A stretch of 25,831 nt of DNA from Candidatus Krumholzibacteriota bacterium (GTDB lineage: Bacteria; Krumholzibacteriota; Krumholzibacteriia; Krumholzibacteriales; Krumholzibacteriaceae), in assembly GCA_030613345.1 (NCBI GenBank), contig JAUWMD010000005.1, forward strand, positions 1 to 25,831. The letters run 5' to 3'. The notes beneath the pieces were generated by a model that ran no database searches, was not told the origin of the DNA, and was given only the letters and a program-made list of their open reading frames with translations. This document shows positions 16,028 through 24,600 of the stretch, in pieces. The position numbers were made by a program, and so were the translations under genes. Each line of letters opens with the position of its first letter. Within the stretch, counting starts at the first letter, position 1.

Positions 16028-18187
16028 TTACTGTATCGTCAGCTCTCCGAGAAGCTCGTATGCGCCGGAGAATTTGTCGAGCACGAACAGGATGTAGCGC
16101 GACTCGACGCTGATGCACCTGTTAAGCTTGTCGTTGAACATGTAGTCGGCCGAGATGCTCTCCCAGTTGCCGTCGAAAGCGGCGCCGACGCATTCGCCTT
16201 TGCCGTTGATGATCGGGCTTCCTGAGTTTCCGCCGGTGATGTCAGTCGTCGACAGGAAAGCGATCGGCACATCGACGAAGCAGCCGTGTTCATACTTTCC
16301 GAAGTCCTTCTTCTCCCAGAGCTTGATCAGCTTCTCGGGACAGTCGAAGGGCTCCTCGCCGGTGTTCTTCTCGATGGCGCCGCCGAGCCTCGTGATGCAA
16401 CTGTAGTTCACGGCATCACGCGGGCTGTATCCAGTGACCGTACCGTAGGTAAGGCGAATCGTACCGTTGGCATCGGGGTAGAAGGCGCCGCCCTTCCACT
16501 CCTTCATGCCCCCGATCAGAAGCGGGCGGACGGCGGAGATGTTGCCGCCGAACTCCTCGTCGCGGTCCTCCATCTCCTTGAATTCGGGATATACCTTCGC
16601 GTAGAAGTCGATGAACGTGTCGCCCTCCTTCATCAGCTCCTCGCGGGTAAGGTCGAACATCCTCATACGCTCATCGACATCGTCGAGCTTTGTTCCAGTG
16701 TAGAGGTCGTCGATCAGGGCGTCAACCTTCTCCTCGTCCGTGCCTGAGTAGCCGGTGAGCATCTCGTTGAAAGCCCTGACGCGCTGGATCTCGGGAAGAT
16801 CGAGGGACGCCAGCATGAAATACCTGAGGAACTGCCGGTCGACACCCTCGTCGTATCCCATGTCAATCATCTCGAGGCGCTGCTTGACGCGTGGGATGGA
16901 ACGATCCATGAAGGCGGGTTCGCGGTCCATGTCTTTCTTGGCCTTCTCTTCGGTCCAGCGATAGATCGTCCCGGAAGCGCCGAGCATCTGGTTCATGAAG
17001 CCTGCAAACCGCATGATGACCTGCTTGTCGCGGTGGACGGAATACTCCTCGTAAAGCTTTTCGATCGCCGGAAGGGCATTGCCGTACTTCTTCCTGCGCT
17101 TCTTGTCGGCATTGACCCACTCGGTGAATTCCTTCTCCTCGGCGATCTTCTGCTCGAGAAGCCCCGCCTTCCTGAATCCCTCGAGCTGGCCCTCGTAGTT
17201 CTTCATCGAGTTGTTGAGCATCGCGTCGAACCTGGCCGTCTTGATTCTGACGCCGGGGTCCTTCTCCACCGCCTTGTTCATGATGTCGAGCAGGTCGCCG
17301 AACATCTTGACCCGGCCGGGGAAGCGCCAGTTCAGCGACCAGTCGGTCGAGTACGACGAGCGGTAGCGCATCGTCTGGCCGGGAAAGCCGATGATCATCG
17401 TAAAATCATCCTTCCCCACACCCTCGAGCGACATCGGAAGATGAACGGCCGGTTCGTACGGAACGTTGTCCTCGGAATATTCTGCCGAGCTTCCATCGAG
17501 AGCGACATAGGCCCTGAGGAACGAGAAGTCGCCCGTATGACGGGGCCACATCCAGTTGTCGATGTCGCCGCCATAATTGCCGATAGATCTAGGGGGAGCG
17601 TATACGATACGGACATCCTTGCACGTGAAGTAGGTGGACATCTTGTACTGCATGCCGCCGAAGAAACTCGCCACGGATACGCGCACGTCCCTGCCCTCTT
17701 CCGCCTCGGCCGTGATCTCCTTGATTACGTCCTCGATAGCCTCGTACCGCTTTACGCCCTTCTTGCCTTTGGCTTTCTTGAGCACTCTGTCCGAGACATC
17801 CTCTATCGATATCAGGACGCGGGCCTCGTAGCCATGCGCCTGGATCTCGCGTTCCGACCTGTCCGCGTAGAAACCGTCCTCGATATAGTTGTTCTCTTCG
17901 GAACTCGCTCTCTGAAGCGCACCGAACGCGACGTGATGGTTGGTCAGTATCAGCCCGTACGGGGATACGAACGAGCCGGTCCCGCCACCCAGGTTGACGA
18001 TGGCGTAGGCTATGCCCTCGCCGCCGGGCGAGTAGATCTCCTCCTGCGAGAGTTCGAGTCCGAGCTCCTGCATGCGGGCGAACAGCTCTGCGTCGAACTT
18101 GTCGAGCTGCCACATGCCCTCCTCGGCCGGGGCGGCCGTCGAGAGAAGCGAGATCGCCAGAAAAGCGATTAACGCCCTGTACTTCAT
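16028..18187 (-). CDS. dpp7: S46 family dipeptidyl-peptidase, DPP7-type
   Basis: The product has 719 residues from the ATG at 18187, which has AAGGGGG 7 bases upstream and begins a signal peptide (MKYRALIAFLAISLLSTAAPAEEG). The further-upstream start at 18250 is rejected. S46 hallmarks are complete: LTNHHV with catalytic His at 84/85, GGDIDNWMWPRHTGDFSF with the catalytic Asp (about 220), and TGGNSGSP with Ser655. The residue that sets P1 preference lies in FDGNWES and is Gly673; in this family Gly is typical of DPP7 (hydrophobic P1) and Arg of DPP11 (acidic P1). Family knowledge: these periplasmic exopeptidases release dipeptides from the N-terminus of oligopeptides and feed amino-acid-fermenting Bacteroidetes. 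The middle helical domain and total length match the family. It probably works in the periplasm together with peptide uptake. The neighbouring genes give no direct functional link. Confidence 0.94.
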   Translation of the reverse strand: MKYRALIAFLAISLLSTAAPAEEGMWQLDKFDAELFARMQELGLELSQEEIYSPGGEGIAYAIVNLGGGTGSFVSPYGLILTNHHVAFGALQRASSEENNYIEDGFYADRSEREIQAHGYEARVLISIEDVSDRVLKKAKGKKGVKRYEAIEDVIKEITAEAEEGRDVRVSVASFFGGMQYKMSTYFTCKDVRIVYAPPRSIGNYGGDIDNWMWPRHTGDFSFLRAYVALDGSSAEYSEDNVPYEPAVHLPMSLEGVGKDDFTMIIGFPGQTMRYRSSYSTDWSLNWRFPGRVKMFGDLLDIMNKAVEKDPGVRIKTARFDAMLNNSMKNYEGQLEGFRKAGLLEQKIAEEKEFTEWVNADKKRRKKYGNALPAIEKLYEEYSVHRDKQVIMRFAGFMNQMLGASGTIYRWTEEKAKKDMDREPAFMDRSIPRVKQRLEMIDMGYDEGVDRQFLRYFMLASLDLPEIQRVRAFNEMLTGYSGTDEEKVDALIDDLYTGTKLDDVDERMRMFDLTREELMKEGDTFIDFYAKVYPEFKEMEDRDEEFGGNISAVRPLLIGGMKEWKGGAFYPDANGTIRLTYGTVTGYSPRDAVNYSCITRLGGAIEKNTGEEPFDCPEKLIKLWEKKDFGKYEHGCFVDVPIAFLSTTDITGGNSGSPIINGKGECVGAAFDGNWESISADYMFNDKLNRCISVESRYILFVLDKFSGAYELLGELTIQ

Positions 18188-18248
18188 AAAGTTACCCCCT
18201 TCTGCAAAAATTAAGGTGTTGAATCGACTATTCAAGATACGTGACAGC

Positions 18249-18277
18249 AAGGTAAATGGATGCAGCTATTATGTCAA
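18249..18277 (-). promoter_or_regulatory. Candidate sigma70-like promoter of the S46 peptidase gene
   Basis: On the minus strand a perfect TTGACA (18277-18272) is followed after 17 bases by TACCTT (18254-18249), which matches the -10 at its strongest positions only partly. The leader would be about 55 bases and includes the inverted repeat TTGAAT-CGACT-ATTCAA (18219-18235), a possible operator. Confidence 0.5.
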
Positions 18278-18335
18278 GGAGCGTGAATGTCGGCAGAATC
18301 GGCCTGTTTTCTCTTGGGAATCGGGCCCGGCACCG

Positions 18336-18689
18336 TCACCAGATCGATTTGAGATAGACGACGGCCTCATCGACCGTCTCGAATATCTTCATGATGAACT
18401 TCAGATTGGTCACCTTGAAGATGTTGTCGAGCCTCGCAGAGCTGTTTACCACGACCAGCTCCGCCTCCTCCTTCTGCGCCATCGTCCAGGCCGAGACGAG
18501 GATGCCTATACCGGTGCTGTTTGACCACTGGAGACTCGAGAGATCGAGTATGATCTTCTTCTTGTCGGACTTAAGCAGGGTTTCGACCTCGCCCCAGAGG
18601 TCGTAATCATCATGCTCGCCGACGAGCTTGCGCTCGCCGAGGTCGATCACGGCAATACCATCGATGAAGTCAGTCTTTATCTTTCCCAC
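18336..18689 (-). CDS. STAS-domain protein (anti-sigma factor antagonist-like)
   Basis: The product has 117 residues from the GTG at 18689, which has GGAGGG 6 bases upstream; a TTG at 18728 would add 13 residues without a site and is rejected. The whole chain is one STAS domain: a beta strand with GIAVIDLG, the loop GERKLVGEHDDYDLW, then KKIILDLSSLQWSNSTGIGI, in which Ser-Thr before Gly occupies the place of the phospho-acceptor of SpoIIAA/RsbV. The usual Asp before it is Asn. Family knowledge: such proteins bind an anti-sigma factor or join a signalling complex, and a kinase inactivates them by phosphorylation. No kinase, phosphatase or sigma gene lies nearby, so the partner is encoded elsewhere. 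It is probably cytoplasmic. Separate transcription is likely. Confidence 0.88.
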   Translation of the reverse strand: MGKIKTDFIDGIAVIDLGERKLVGEHDDYDLWGEVETLLKSDKKKIILDLSSLQWSNSTGIGILVSAWTMAQKEEAELVVVNSSARLDNIFKVTNLKFIMKIFETVDEAVVYLKSIW

Positions 18690-18761
18690 TCGATCCCTCC
18701 GTACCGGAGGTCCAGTCCAGGGCTGCAACTCTCGAACCGATATTGCGGCAGAATATCATCA

Positions 18762-18777
18762 GGCGCCGGTCGGCGCC
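18762..18777. other. Perfect GGCGCC hairpin upstream of the STAS gene
   Basis: GGCGCC-GGTC-GGCGCC forms a 6-bp all-GC stem with a 4-base loop, between the alcohol dehydrogenase stop and the STAS start (both minus strand). No T-tract follows on the minus strand. It may be a rho-dependent pause or an mRNA-protecting stem. Confidence 0.4.
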
Positions 18778-18850
18778 ATAAGAATCCGTGAGGATAATCA
18801 GCCGATCTTCATACGACCCAGATCTTAAGATTCTGCCCTCGCCCTTTCGT

Positions 18851-19879
18851 TCAACCGATCACAAGCACCTTCGCGCCGCGGATCTTTCTCTGCTTCAGTT
18901 CAGCGAGAGCCCTGTTGGCATCCTCCAGGTGATAGACTTCCGTCTCAGGTCTGATCGGGATCTCGGCTGCCAGCTCGAGGAACTCGGCGATATCGCTGCC
19001 TGCGACGTTAGCCACACTCTTTATCTCCTTCTCCATCCAGAGGTGCTCTGTGTAGTCGATGTTCAGCAGATATTCCTTGTCGCGGTCCTCCTTGCGGATC
19101 GCGTTTATCACGAGCCGTCCGCCAGGCACGAGGTTGCGCAGCGCCTCGACAACCGGCTTCCAGACAGGGGTCGTGTCAATGATCGCGTCGAGCTTCTCTG
19201 GCGACTCGTCGGTCGTATCACCGGCCCATACGGCGCCGAGCTCGAGGGCGAACTCCCGCTCGCCGGGGCTCCTGGCGAAAACGTATACATTCATGCCGGG
19301 GTACCTGTGCCTTACCATTTTCAGTACGAGATGTCCCGATGCGCCGAATCCTGTCAGGCCGAGCTTTCTGGAGCCCGATATCCCGGTGAGGTTCATTGAG
19401 CGGTAGCCGATCGCCCCCGCGCAAAGCAGCGGCGCCGCTTCGACATCGGTAAAGACGTCGGGTATCAGGAAGGCATGTGATTCGGGGACGGTCATCAACT
19501 CGGCATACCCGCCGTTCACGTCGCGGCCCGTGGCGCGGAAATGGGCGCAGAGGTTCTCCTGCCCCGATTTGCAGAGGTCGCACTTCCCACAGGCCGAATG
19601 TATCCATCCGACTCCGACCCGCACGCCGGGCTGGAATTTTATCGCCCCAGGTCCGGACTTCTCGACCTTTCCGACTACCTGGTGTCCCGGGACGACGGGC
19701 AGCGCCGGAGGCGGCGTCCTCCCCTCTATCTCGTCGAGCTCGGTGTGGCAGACGCCGCAGGCGGAGATCCTGATCAGGACCTCGCCGTCGCCGGGCTCCG
19801 GATCGGGCAACTCGGCGAGACGCAGCGGCTCGCTGCATTCACTGAGATCGCAGATTGTATCGAGAACCATCGCCTTCAT
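18851..19879 (-). CDS. Zinc-dependent alcohol dehydrogenase (MDR superfamily, CAD2-like)
   Basis: The product has 342 residues. The N-terminal GroES-like domain carries the catalytic zinc ligands Cys44 (CGVCHTE) and His66, and the structural zinc Cys set 97, 100, 103 and 111 (ACGKCDLCKSGQENLC). The nucleotide-binding fold has GLTGFGASGHL near residue 175, a GxGxxG variant. His66 is followed by Gln (GHQVVG) where most family members have Glu; I recall this from the CAD2/AdhA branch, in which it is normal. It should oxidise or reduce alcohols/aldehydes with NAD(P); the preferred cofactor cannot be told because no acidic residue is clearly placed at the end of beta-2. The start at 19879 gives the conserved MKAMVL opening but has no good ribosome binding site. 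It lies upstream of the STAS gene, with no functional link apparent. Confidence 0.93.
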   Translation of the reverse strand: MKAMVLDTICDLSECSEPLRLAELPDPEPGDGEVLIRISACGVCHTELDEIEGRTPPPALPVVPGHQVVGKVEKSGPGAIKFQPGVRVGVGWIHSACGKCDLCKSGQENLCAHFRATGRDVNGGYAELMTVPESHAFLIPDVFTDVEAAPLLCAGAIGYRSMNLTGISGSRKLGLTGFGASGHLVLKMVRHRYPGMNVYVFARSPGEREFALELGAVWAGDTTDESPEKLDAIIDTTPVWKPVVEALRNLVPGGRLVINAIRKEDRDKEYLLNIDYTEHLWMEKEIKSVANVAGSDIAEFLELAAEIPIRPETEVYHLEDANRALAELKQRKIRGAKVLVIG

Positions 19880-20231
19880 CAGGTGGGCTTTCTATTAAGG
19901 GTCCATGTGCCTGACGCCACTTCGCATACTATACTCTTCCCCGGCCCGTCGTTCAATGATCCTTGAATGTGGCTCAAATCGATAGGCCGAGTTTAATCAG
20001 ATAAATATAAGTAAGCAAGCTCGCAACCATCGCTTCCAGTGTTTTGACGGGGATGTGGACTAGCTGTGAAACTTATCGAGGGGATGGGTTCTACTGTACT
20101 ACGAGCAGGCCGCACTTACGCATGCGGGCCCGGAGCCGCTCAATCAAGGTCTATGTAGTTGATTTCGATTCGCCGCCTCAACCAAACACTGTTCAGATCA
20201 ACGAAAAGAGAGTGTAGCTATGCGCAAACCC
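19880..20231. other. Intergenic region, possible 54-codon open frame
   Basis: No gene is recognised in these 352 bases. On the plus strand an ATG at 20053 opens 54 codons ending TAG at 20217, with the last 24 residues reading smoothly (SIKVYVVDFDSPPQPN) and GACGGGG just upstream. It has no match I can name, and could be a decayed gene fragment or chance. Confidence 0.35.
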
Positions 20232-20684
20232 CTAGTTTACTCTAAATGTACCCGGGGCGGTTAATGGTAAACCTGTTGGGTCCCATGTTATATAGCCACT
20301 CATGTGCACAGCTCGACCGATCAAATACGACCATTCCGGCGCAGCGCCTGTAACCACACCGTTCATCCTGTATTTACTGTTGGCGCTGACTACACCTTCG
20401 TCGGTTCCGGTTAAGAGCATATTGCCGTACTCGTCAGTGATCAACCATACTTCCTCGAAGGAGAGCGTCATTCCTCGTTCTTCTACACCCCGCCTTCCTG
20501 GCCCTACATTGGTAAAAAACATGTTTCCAGAGATATCTCCGGTAATGTTTCCTCTCCATACAGGATTGTCCAGATAGAAGTCTAACTCCATCTGACCGAT
20601 TAGAGGCTCTTCGGCCGGTGCCGTTCCTGGTAGCAGTAATATCAGTGTGAGAGCCAATGCCGGTAATACAACAAACCTTCTCAT
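20232..20684 (-). CDS. Small secreted protein of unknown function (150 residues)
   Basis: The ATG at 20684 is chosen because AAGGAGGTG, a near-perfect anti-Shine-Dalgarno complement, lies 7 bases upstream and because the protein then starts with a clean signal peptide (MRRFVVLPALALTLILLLPG, cleavage after APA at about 24). An upstream ATG at 20759 adds 25 residues and spoils this. The mature 126 residues are beta-rich and glycine-rich: QMELDFYLDNPVWRGNITGD, then ISGNMFFTNVGPG, EEVWLITDEYGNMLLTGTDE, and a C-terminal YRMNGVVTGA segment. It resembles a small beta-barrel or jelly-roll by eye, but I do not recognise a family. There are no Cys residues. It stands alone, with its own promoter, divergent from the oxidoreductase gene. 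Confidence 0.82.
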   Translation of the reverse strand: MRRFVVLPALALTLILLLPGTAPAEEPLIGQMELDFYLDNPVWRGNITGDISGNMFFTNVGPGRRGVEERGMTLSFEEVWLITDEYGNMLLTGTDEGVVSANSKYRMNGVVTGAAPEWSYLIGRAVHMSGYITWDPTGLPLTAPGTFRVN

Positions 20685-20995
20685 ATCTTTCACCTCCTTC
20701 CAGTAAACAGATTCTAGGATCTGGACAGACGCTTGGCCAAGACCGCGAATCGACATCACTTACATAGGCCTTGAAGAATATAAACAGCATTAAGCTGGAG
20801 TCCCCCAGTGGTACGTTACTTGAATCTGGCATTCATATTACAGACACAATCATTTATCTGTCAATGTGCCCTCTGTTGCCGTTCGGGAATGAGTGAAAGC
20901 TTGATTTTCACACGGAGATGCGGAAACATGGATAAACGCATGTGAGAAAAGCGGCGGATGATCGAATAACAGGAATAATGTGAATGGAGGTCGAA
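20685..20995. other. Divergent intergenic region between the secreted protein and PDO genes
   Basis: These 311 bases hold no recognised gene. The minus-strand promoter is listed separately. A near-palindrome CTGGAGTCCCCCAG is at 20795-20808. No convincing plus-strand promoter for the oxidoreductase gene is seen. Confidence 0.5.
20711..20740 (-). promoter_or_regulatory. Candidate promoter of the small secreted protein gene
   Basis: On the minus strand TTGGCC (20740-20735) and TAGAAT (20716-20711) are 18 bases apart, matching four and five of six consensus positions. The leader would be only about 20 bases, leading directly into the strong AAGGAGGTG. Confidence 0.45.
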
Positions 20996-21664
20996 ATGCC
21001 GATGCTCGACGATGAGGCAAAGAAACAGCTCCACGAGATCCTTTCGCGTATGAAGGACAGGGTAGAGCTCGTGATGTTCACGCAGGAGATCGAATGCAAA
21101 ACCTGCGCCGACACGAGGATCTTCATCGAGGAATTCGGGGAAATCTCCCACAAGCTCAAGGTGACCGTGCTCGATTTCGTCAAGGACAGAGAACGGGCCG
21201 AAGAGCTCGGCGTCGACAAAATCCCCGCAATCGTCGTCCTCGACAAGGCCGGAGAAAACACCGGCGTCAAATTCTACGGCATCCCCGCCGGGTACGAGAT
21301 CAACTCGCTCACGCACATAGTCCTGGCCGTATCAGGTGACAAGGAGGAGATACCCGAGGATCTCCTCGAACGGATCAGGAAGATCGACACGGAAATCCAT
21401 ATCGAGGTGTTCATCGGGCTGACCTGCCCCTACTGCCCTCCCGCCGTAGCAACGGCGAACATGCTGGCCCTCGAGAACGAGAAGATCAGATCGGACATGA
21501 TCGAGGGCTCGACATTCCCCCACCTGCTGCTCAAGCACAATATTATGGGAGTTCCGTCGATCGTGATCAATGACAAGGCGGTCCTTACAGGAGCCCAGCC
21601 GATAGAAAAGATGCTCGATGCTATCGAGAGCGATACGGCAGAAGGTGCTCAGGAGAAGGTGTAG
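20996..21664 (+). CDS. Protein disulfide oxidoreductase with two thioredoxin folds (PDO/glutaredoxin-like)
   Basis: The product has 222 residues from the ATG at 20996. An ATG at 20984 is part of the GGAGG site that serves 20996 (5-base spacing), so the shorter form is preferred. Two thioredoxin folds are visible: unit 1 has CKTC at 34-37 and a cis-Pro at KIPAI (77); unit 2 has CPYC at 144-147 with a cis-Pro at GVPS (187). The arrangement is that of the PDO family first known from thermophilic archaea and found in some anaerobic bacteria, where unit 2 does most of the redox work. CPYC is the glutaredoxin-type active site. There is no signal peptide, so it is cytoplasmic, probably reduced by a thioredoxin-reductase-like enzyme. 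It converges with the PLD gene, 14 bases apart. Confidence 0.93.
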   Translation: MPMLDDEAKKQLHEILSRMKDRVELVMFTQEIECKTCADTRIFIEEFGEISHKLKVTVLDFVKDRERAEELGVDKIPAIVVLDKAGENTGVKFYGIPAGYEINSLTHIVLAVSGDKEEIPEDLLERIRKIDTEIHIEVFIGLTCPYCPPAVATANMLALENEKIRSDMIEGSTFPHLLLKHNIMGVPSIVINDKAVLTGAQPIEKMLDAIESDTAEGAQEKV

Positions 21665-21678
21665 AGGGACGTCCCGCG

Positions 21679-24600
21679 TCAGGAAGCATGCCGTACGGTC
21701 CGGGCGATCTTTCTCTTTGTGCCGCTGTAGGCGGGCAGAAGCCTCTCCAGATCCTCGCGTGTATCTACCCAGTCGCAGAGCCCAGCGATCAGGATGAAGT
21801 CGATCAATCCGGCTAGAGCCTCGAAATGTGACATGACGACGATCACCTCGCCGTCCATCAGCATGCTGCGATTGTTCATATTCTGGGAACCCACCGTCAG
21901 ATACAGAACCGGTTTCCAGTCATCCGCCAGGCCTGCCTTCTCGACATATTTCCTCTGCACCTGCCCGCCGAGTTCCCTGTGCTTCGAATGAGCCTCATAG
22001 TCTATTGCCGAGTGCTCGATCTGCTCGATCCGCCTCTCGAAATAATGGACCAGCAGCTCTCCCAGCATGTGACTGCCCATCACCTCGTCCCAGGCGTCGG
22101 CTGAGGCGAAGAACTGCGCCTTGAGATGCAGCTTGGGTTTTCCGTCGGTCTCCGCGCCGTCGAGGTATTCAGGCCTGAAATGCTTCTCCTTGAACAAACT
22201 GTCGACCCTGTCGATCGCATCGAAGAACGACGGATTGAAAACGTGCAGTTCCTTCAGCCAGGTGTGCTCCTCCAGGGCAGCTTCGAGCTCGTGCACCCTT
22301 CCCACCAGATCACCCACTCCGACCTGTGGATGATACATCCCGATCCTCAGCATCCCGCCGGCCGCTTCGATGTCGCCGCCGAGAATATCTCTCGCGACGA
22401 TGAACCTCTCCCACGTTTCCTGGGCCCTCGACATCTGCGGGAATCCGGCGCTGGGGGCATCCACGAGAGAGGGCGATATAACAAGGACGCGACATCCGCG
22501 AATCGATGCGCCGAGGACCATCGATCCCCATAAGTGACTGTTCCAGAGCGAGTCGGGGATCTTGAGCACGGAGCGTGGAGGCATCATCGTGTAGAGCACG
22601 GCCTTGGCCACGCCTGCACGCTTTATCTGGTACCCTGTCCTGTTGTGGAGCTGCATCACTCCCCAGCTCGAGTAGTGCACAGAATCGATGACCGCTGCGA
22701 CAGCGCTGTCATACGACGCCGGTTTATCCAGCTTTCTCAGCGGCCAGGGAACCTCGCCTTCACTGAATCCCTGGCTGAGAAGGAGCTCTCTCGCCTCGTC
22801 CTTGAGCCCAAGGGCAGCGGGGCCTCTGAGCAGCACGGCCCGGTCTTCCCAGGAAGATCCCGTGTAATGCTCGCCCACTCCCATCCCCGTATAGATCGCC
22901 TCGCCTCTGTACGGATCGGCTTCAGTGATATCGTGGAAAGATACTTTCCTGTGGTCCCGGATCAGGTTGTCGGAAATGCCGATGACCGGAATTATATCCC
23001 TGGCCCAGAAAGAAAGATCAAGCGGATTGGTGATATATATATGCACCTTGACGAGGTCCCGCAGCCAATCCTTGCCAAACTTTCCGGTTCGTTCACCAAG
23101 CAGAGTCGACGAGGCGACAGCCGATCTCAGCTCCTCCTGCAGGACCGTTATGCTGTCCTCCATCCACCTGTGTTCCTTCGCCAGATCGAGGCTGTAATCA
23201 AGCGGTTTCTCCAGCAGGCTGAGAAACAGGCGGCCTCCGTTGGCCTCGAAGTAGAACTGGTCGAGGAATATCATATAGACGGGGATCTTCCCCGTCTCGT
23301 CGTACTCGCGGGCCCTGCCGGCAAGTGCTTTCAGATAACCGCACGTCTGCTCGAACGCGATCTCGTCGGGATTCCCGTGCCTGTCCTTTCCGGCGAAGTC
23401 GTGTATCCAGAGGACATGGTAATCCTCCGCCTCCTGCACCATCCGGTAGAACTGCTTCTGGAACTGCTCGTTGATCACATACGAGACGCCGTTGCCGACA
23501 GTGAACTGCACGCCGACGGCCCTCTCGATCAAAAGATCGATCTCCGCCTGCTCGTCGTGCTGCTCGGGAAGAAGGGCGAGCTGAAACGGCAGCCACACTA
23601 GCCTTGAGTCGCCCCAGAGATCTTTCGATTGCTTTCGGCAGGTCTCTATCGATTCGAGGACGGCATCGAAAACCTGCTCGACCACGGCGCGGTTTTCAGA
23701 GGTTATCTTCGAAGCAATTCCCTCGCCCGTGACGAGCTTCCCGAACTCTGTCCTCGCCGCCACAGCCAGCCCGGTGGTCGTATCCTTCTTCTTCCACATC
23801 CCGAGCTTAGCGTTGTACGGCAGGAGCACTTCCTCCAATACGATCTCCCGCGCGGCGAAAGCGATATCCCTGCCGGCCGGGCTCGATTCGCCGAAGTCGA
23901 ATTCTTTTCCGGAAAGGGCCATCGAAAAAGCCCTCTCGATCTCGGCATGCAGGGCTCGAACCGCTTCCTCGGCGGAAAGAGAATCGAGGAGTGAGGAGAT
24001 CTCCTCCATATCAGAGCTGAATTTCTCGAGGGCCTTTTTGCGGGTTCGGGCATCGTGGTCGATATACGGCACGGTAACTTCCGTTACCCGCCATGAAAGT
24101 GTTTTTATATTCCCGAGCGCTTCTGCAACAGCCGTGTCGGCCCCTGCGGCTTCAGCCCTGCCGGAACCGGGATCGGGCAGCACGGTATAGTTTCGCCGGG
24201 GCCGCGTCACACCCTTGTAATGGCCGAAGATCGGTATATTGAGACCGATGTTGAACGAATTTCCCCTGCCCGGTATCCAGTCGACAGTCATGCTGGAACC
24301 ACCACCGACGATCCCGCCTCTTCTGAGAGGAAGAAGGAACGACATGATGAAATCGGTCCGGTTGTCCCTGAAATTATGATCGGCTCCGAAGGCGATCCTG
24401 AATGCGGGGACGGCCATCATCGCCCGTATTCCGCCGTCCGAGATGTCCTCCCTCAGGCCACCGTATCCTTCCATAAGAACTGCCGCCGCGCCTGAGGCAG
24501 GATTGAAAAGGCCGTAGTAGATCCCCGCCTTCCCGTACAGGACGGGGGACGTTCCGTCTCCGCGATACTGCCCGGCGGACAGGCCGAGATAGAAATCGGC

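Noticed and set aside
18728..18748. Possible tRNA 3' end (GGTTCGAGA on the minus strand)
   Set aside because: The flanking bases do not form a T-stem or an acceptor stem, and no anticodon arm is found.
21666..21675. Palindrome GGGACGTCCC between the convergent PDO and PLD genes as bidirectional terminator
   Set aside because: Too short, no loop and no T-tracts on either side.
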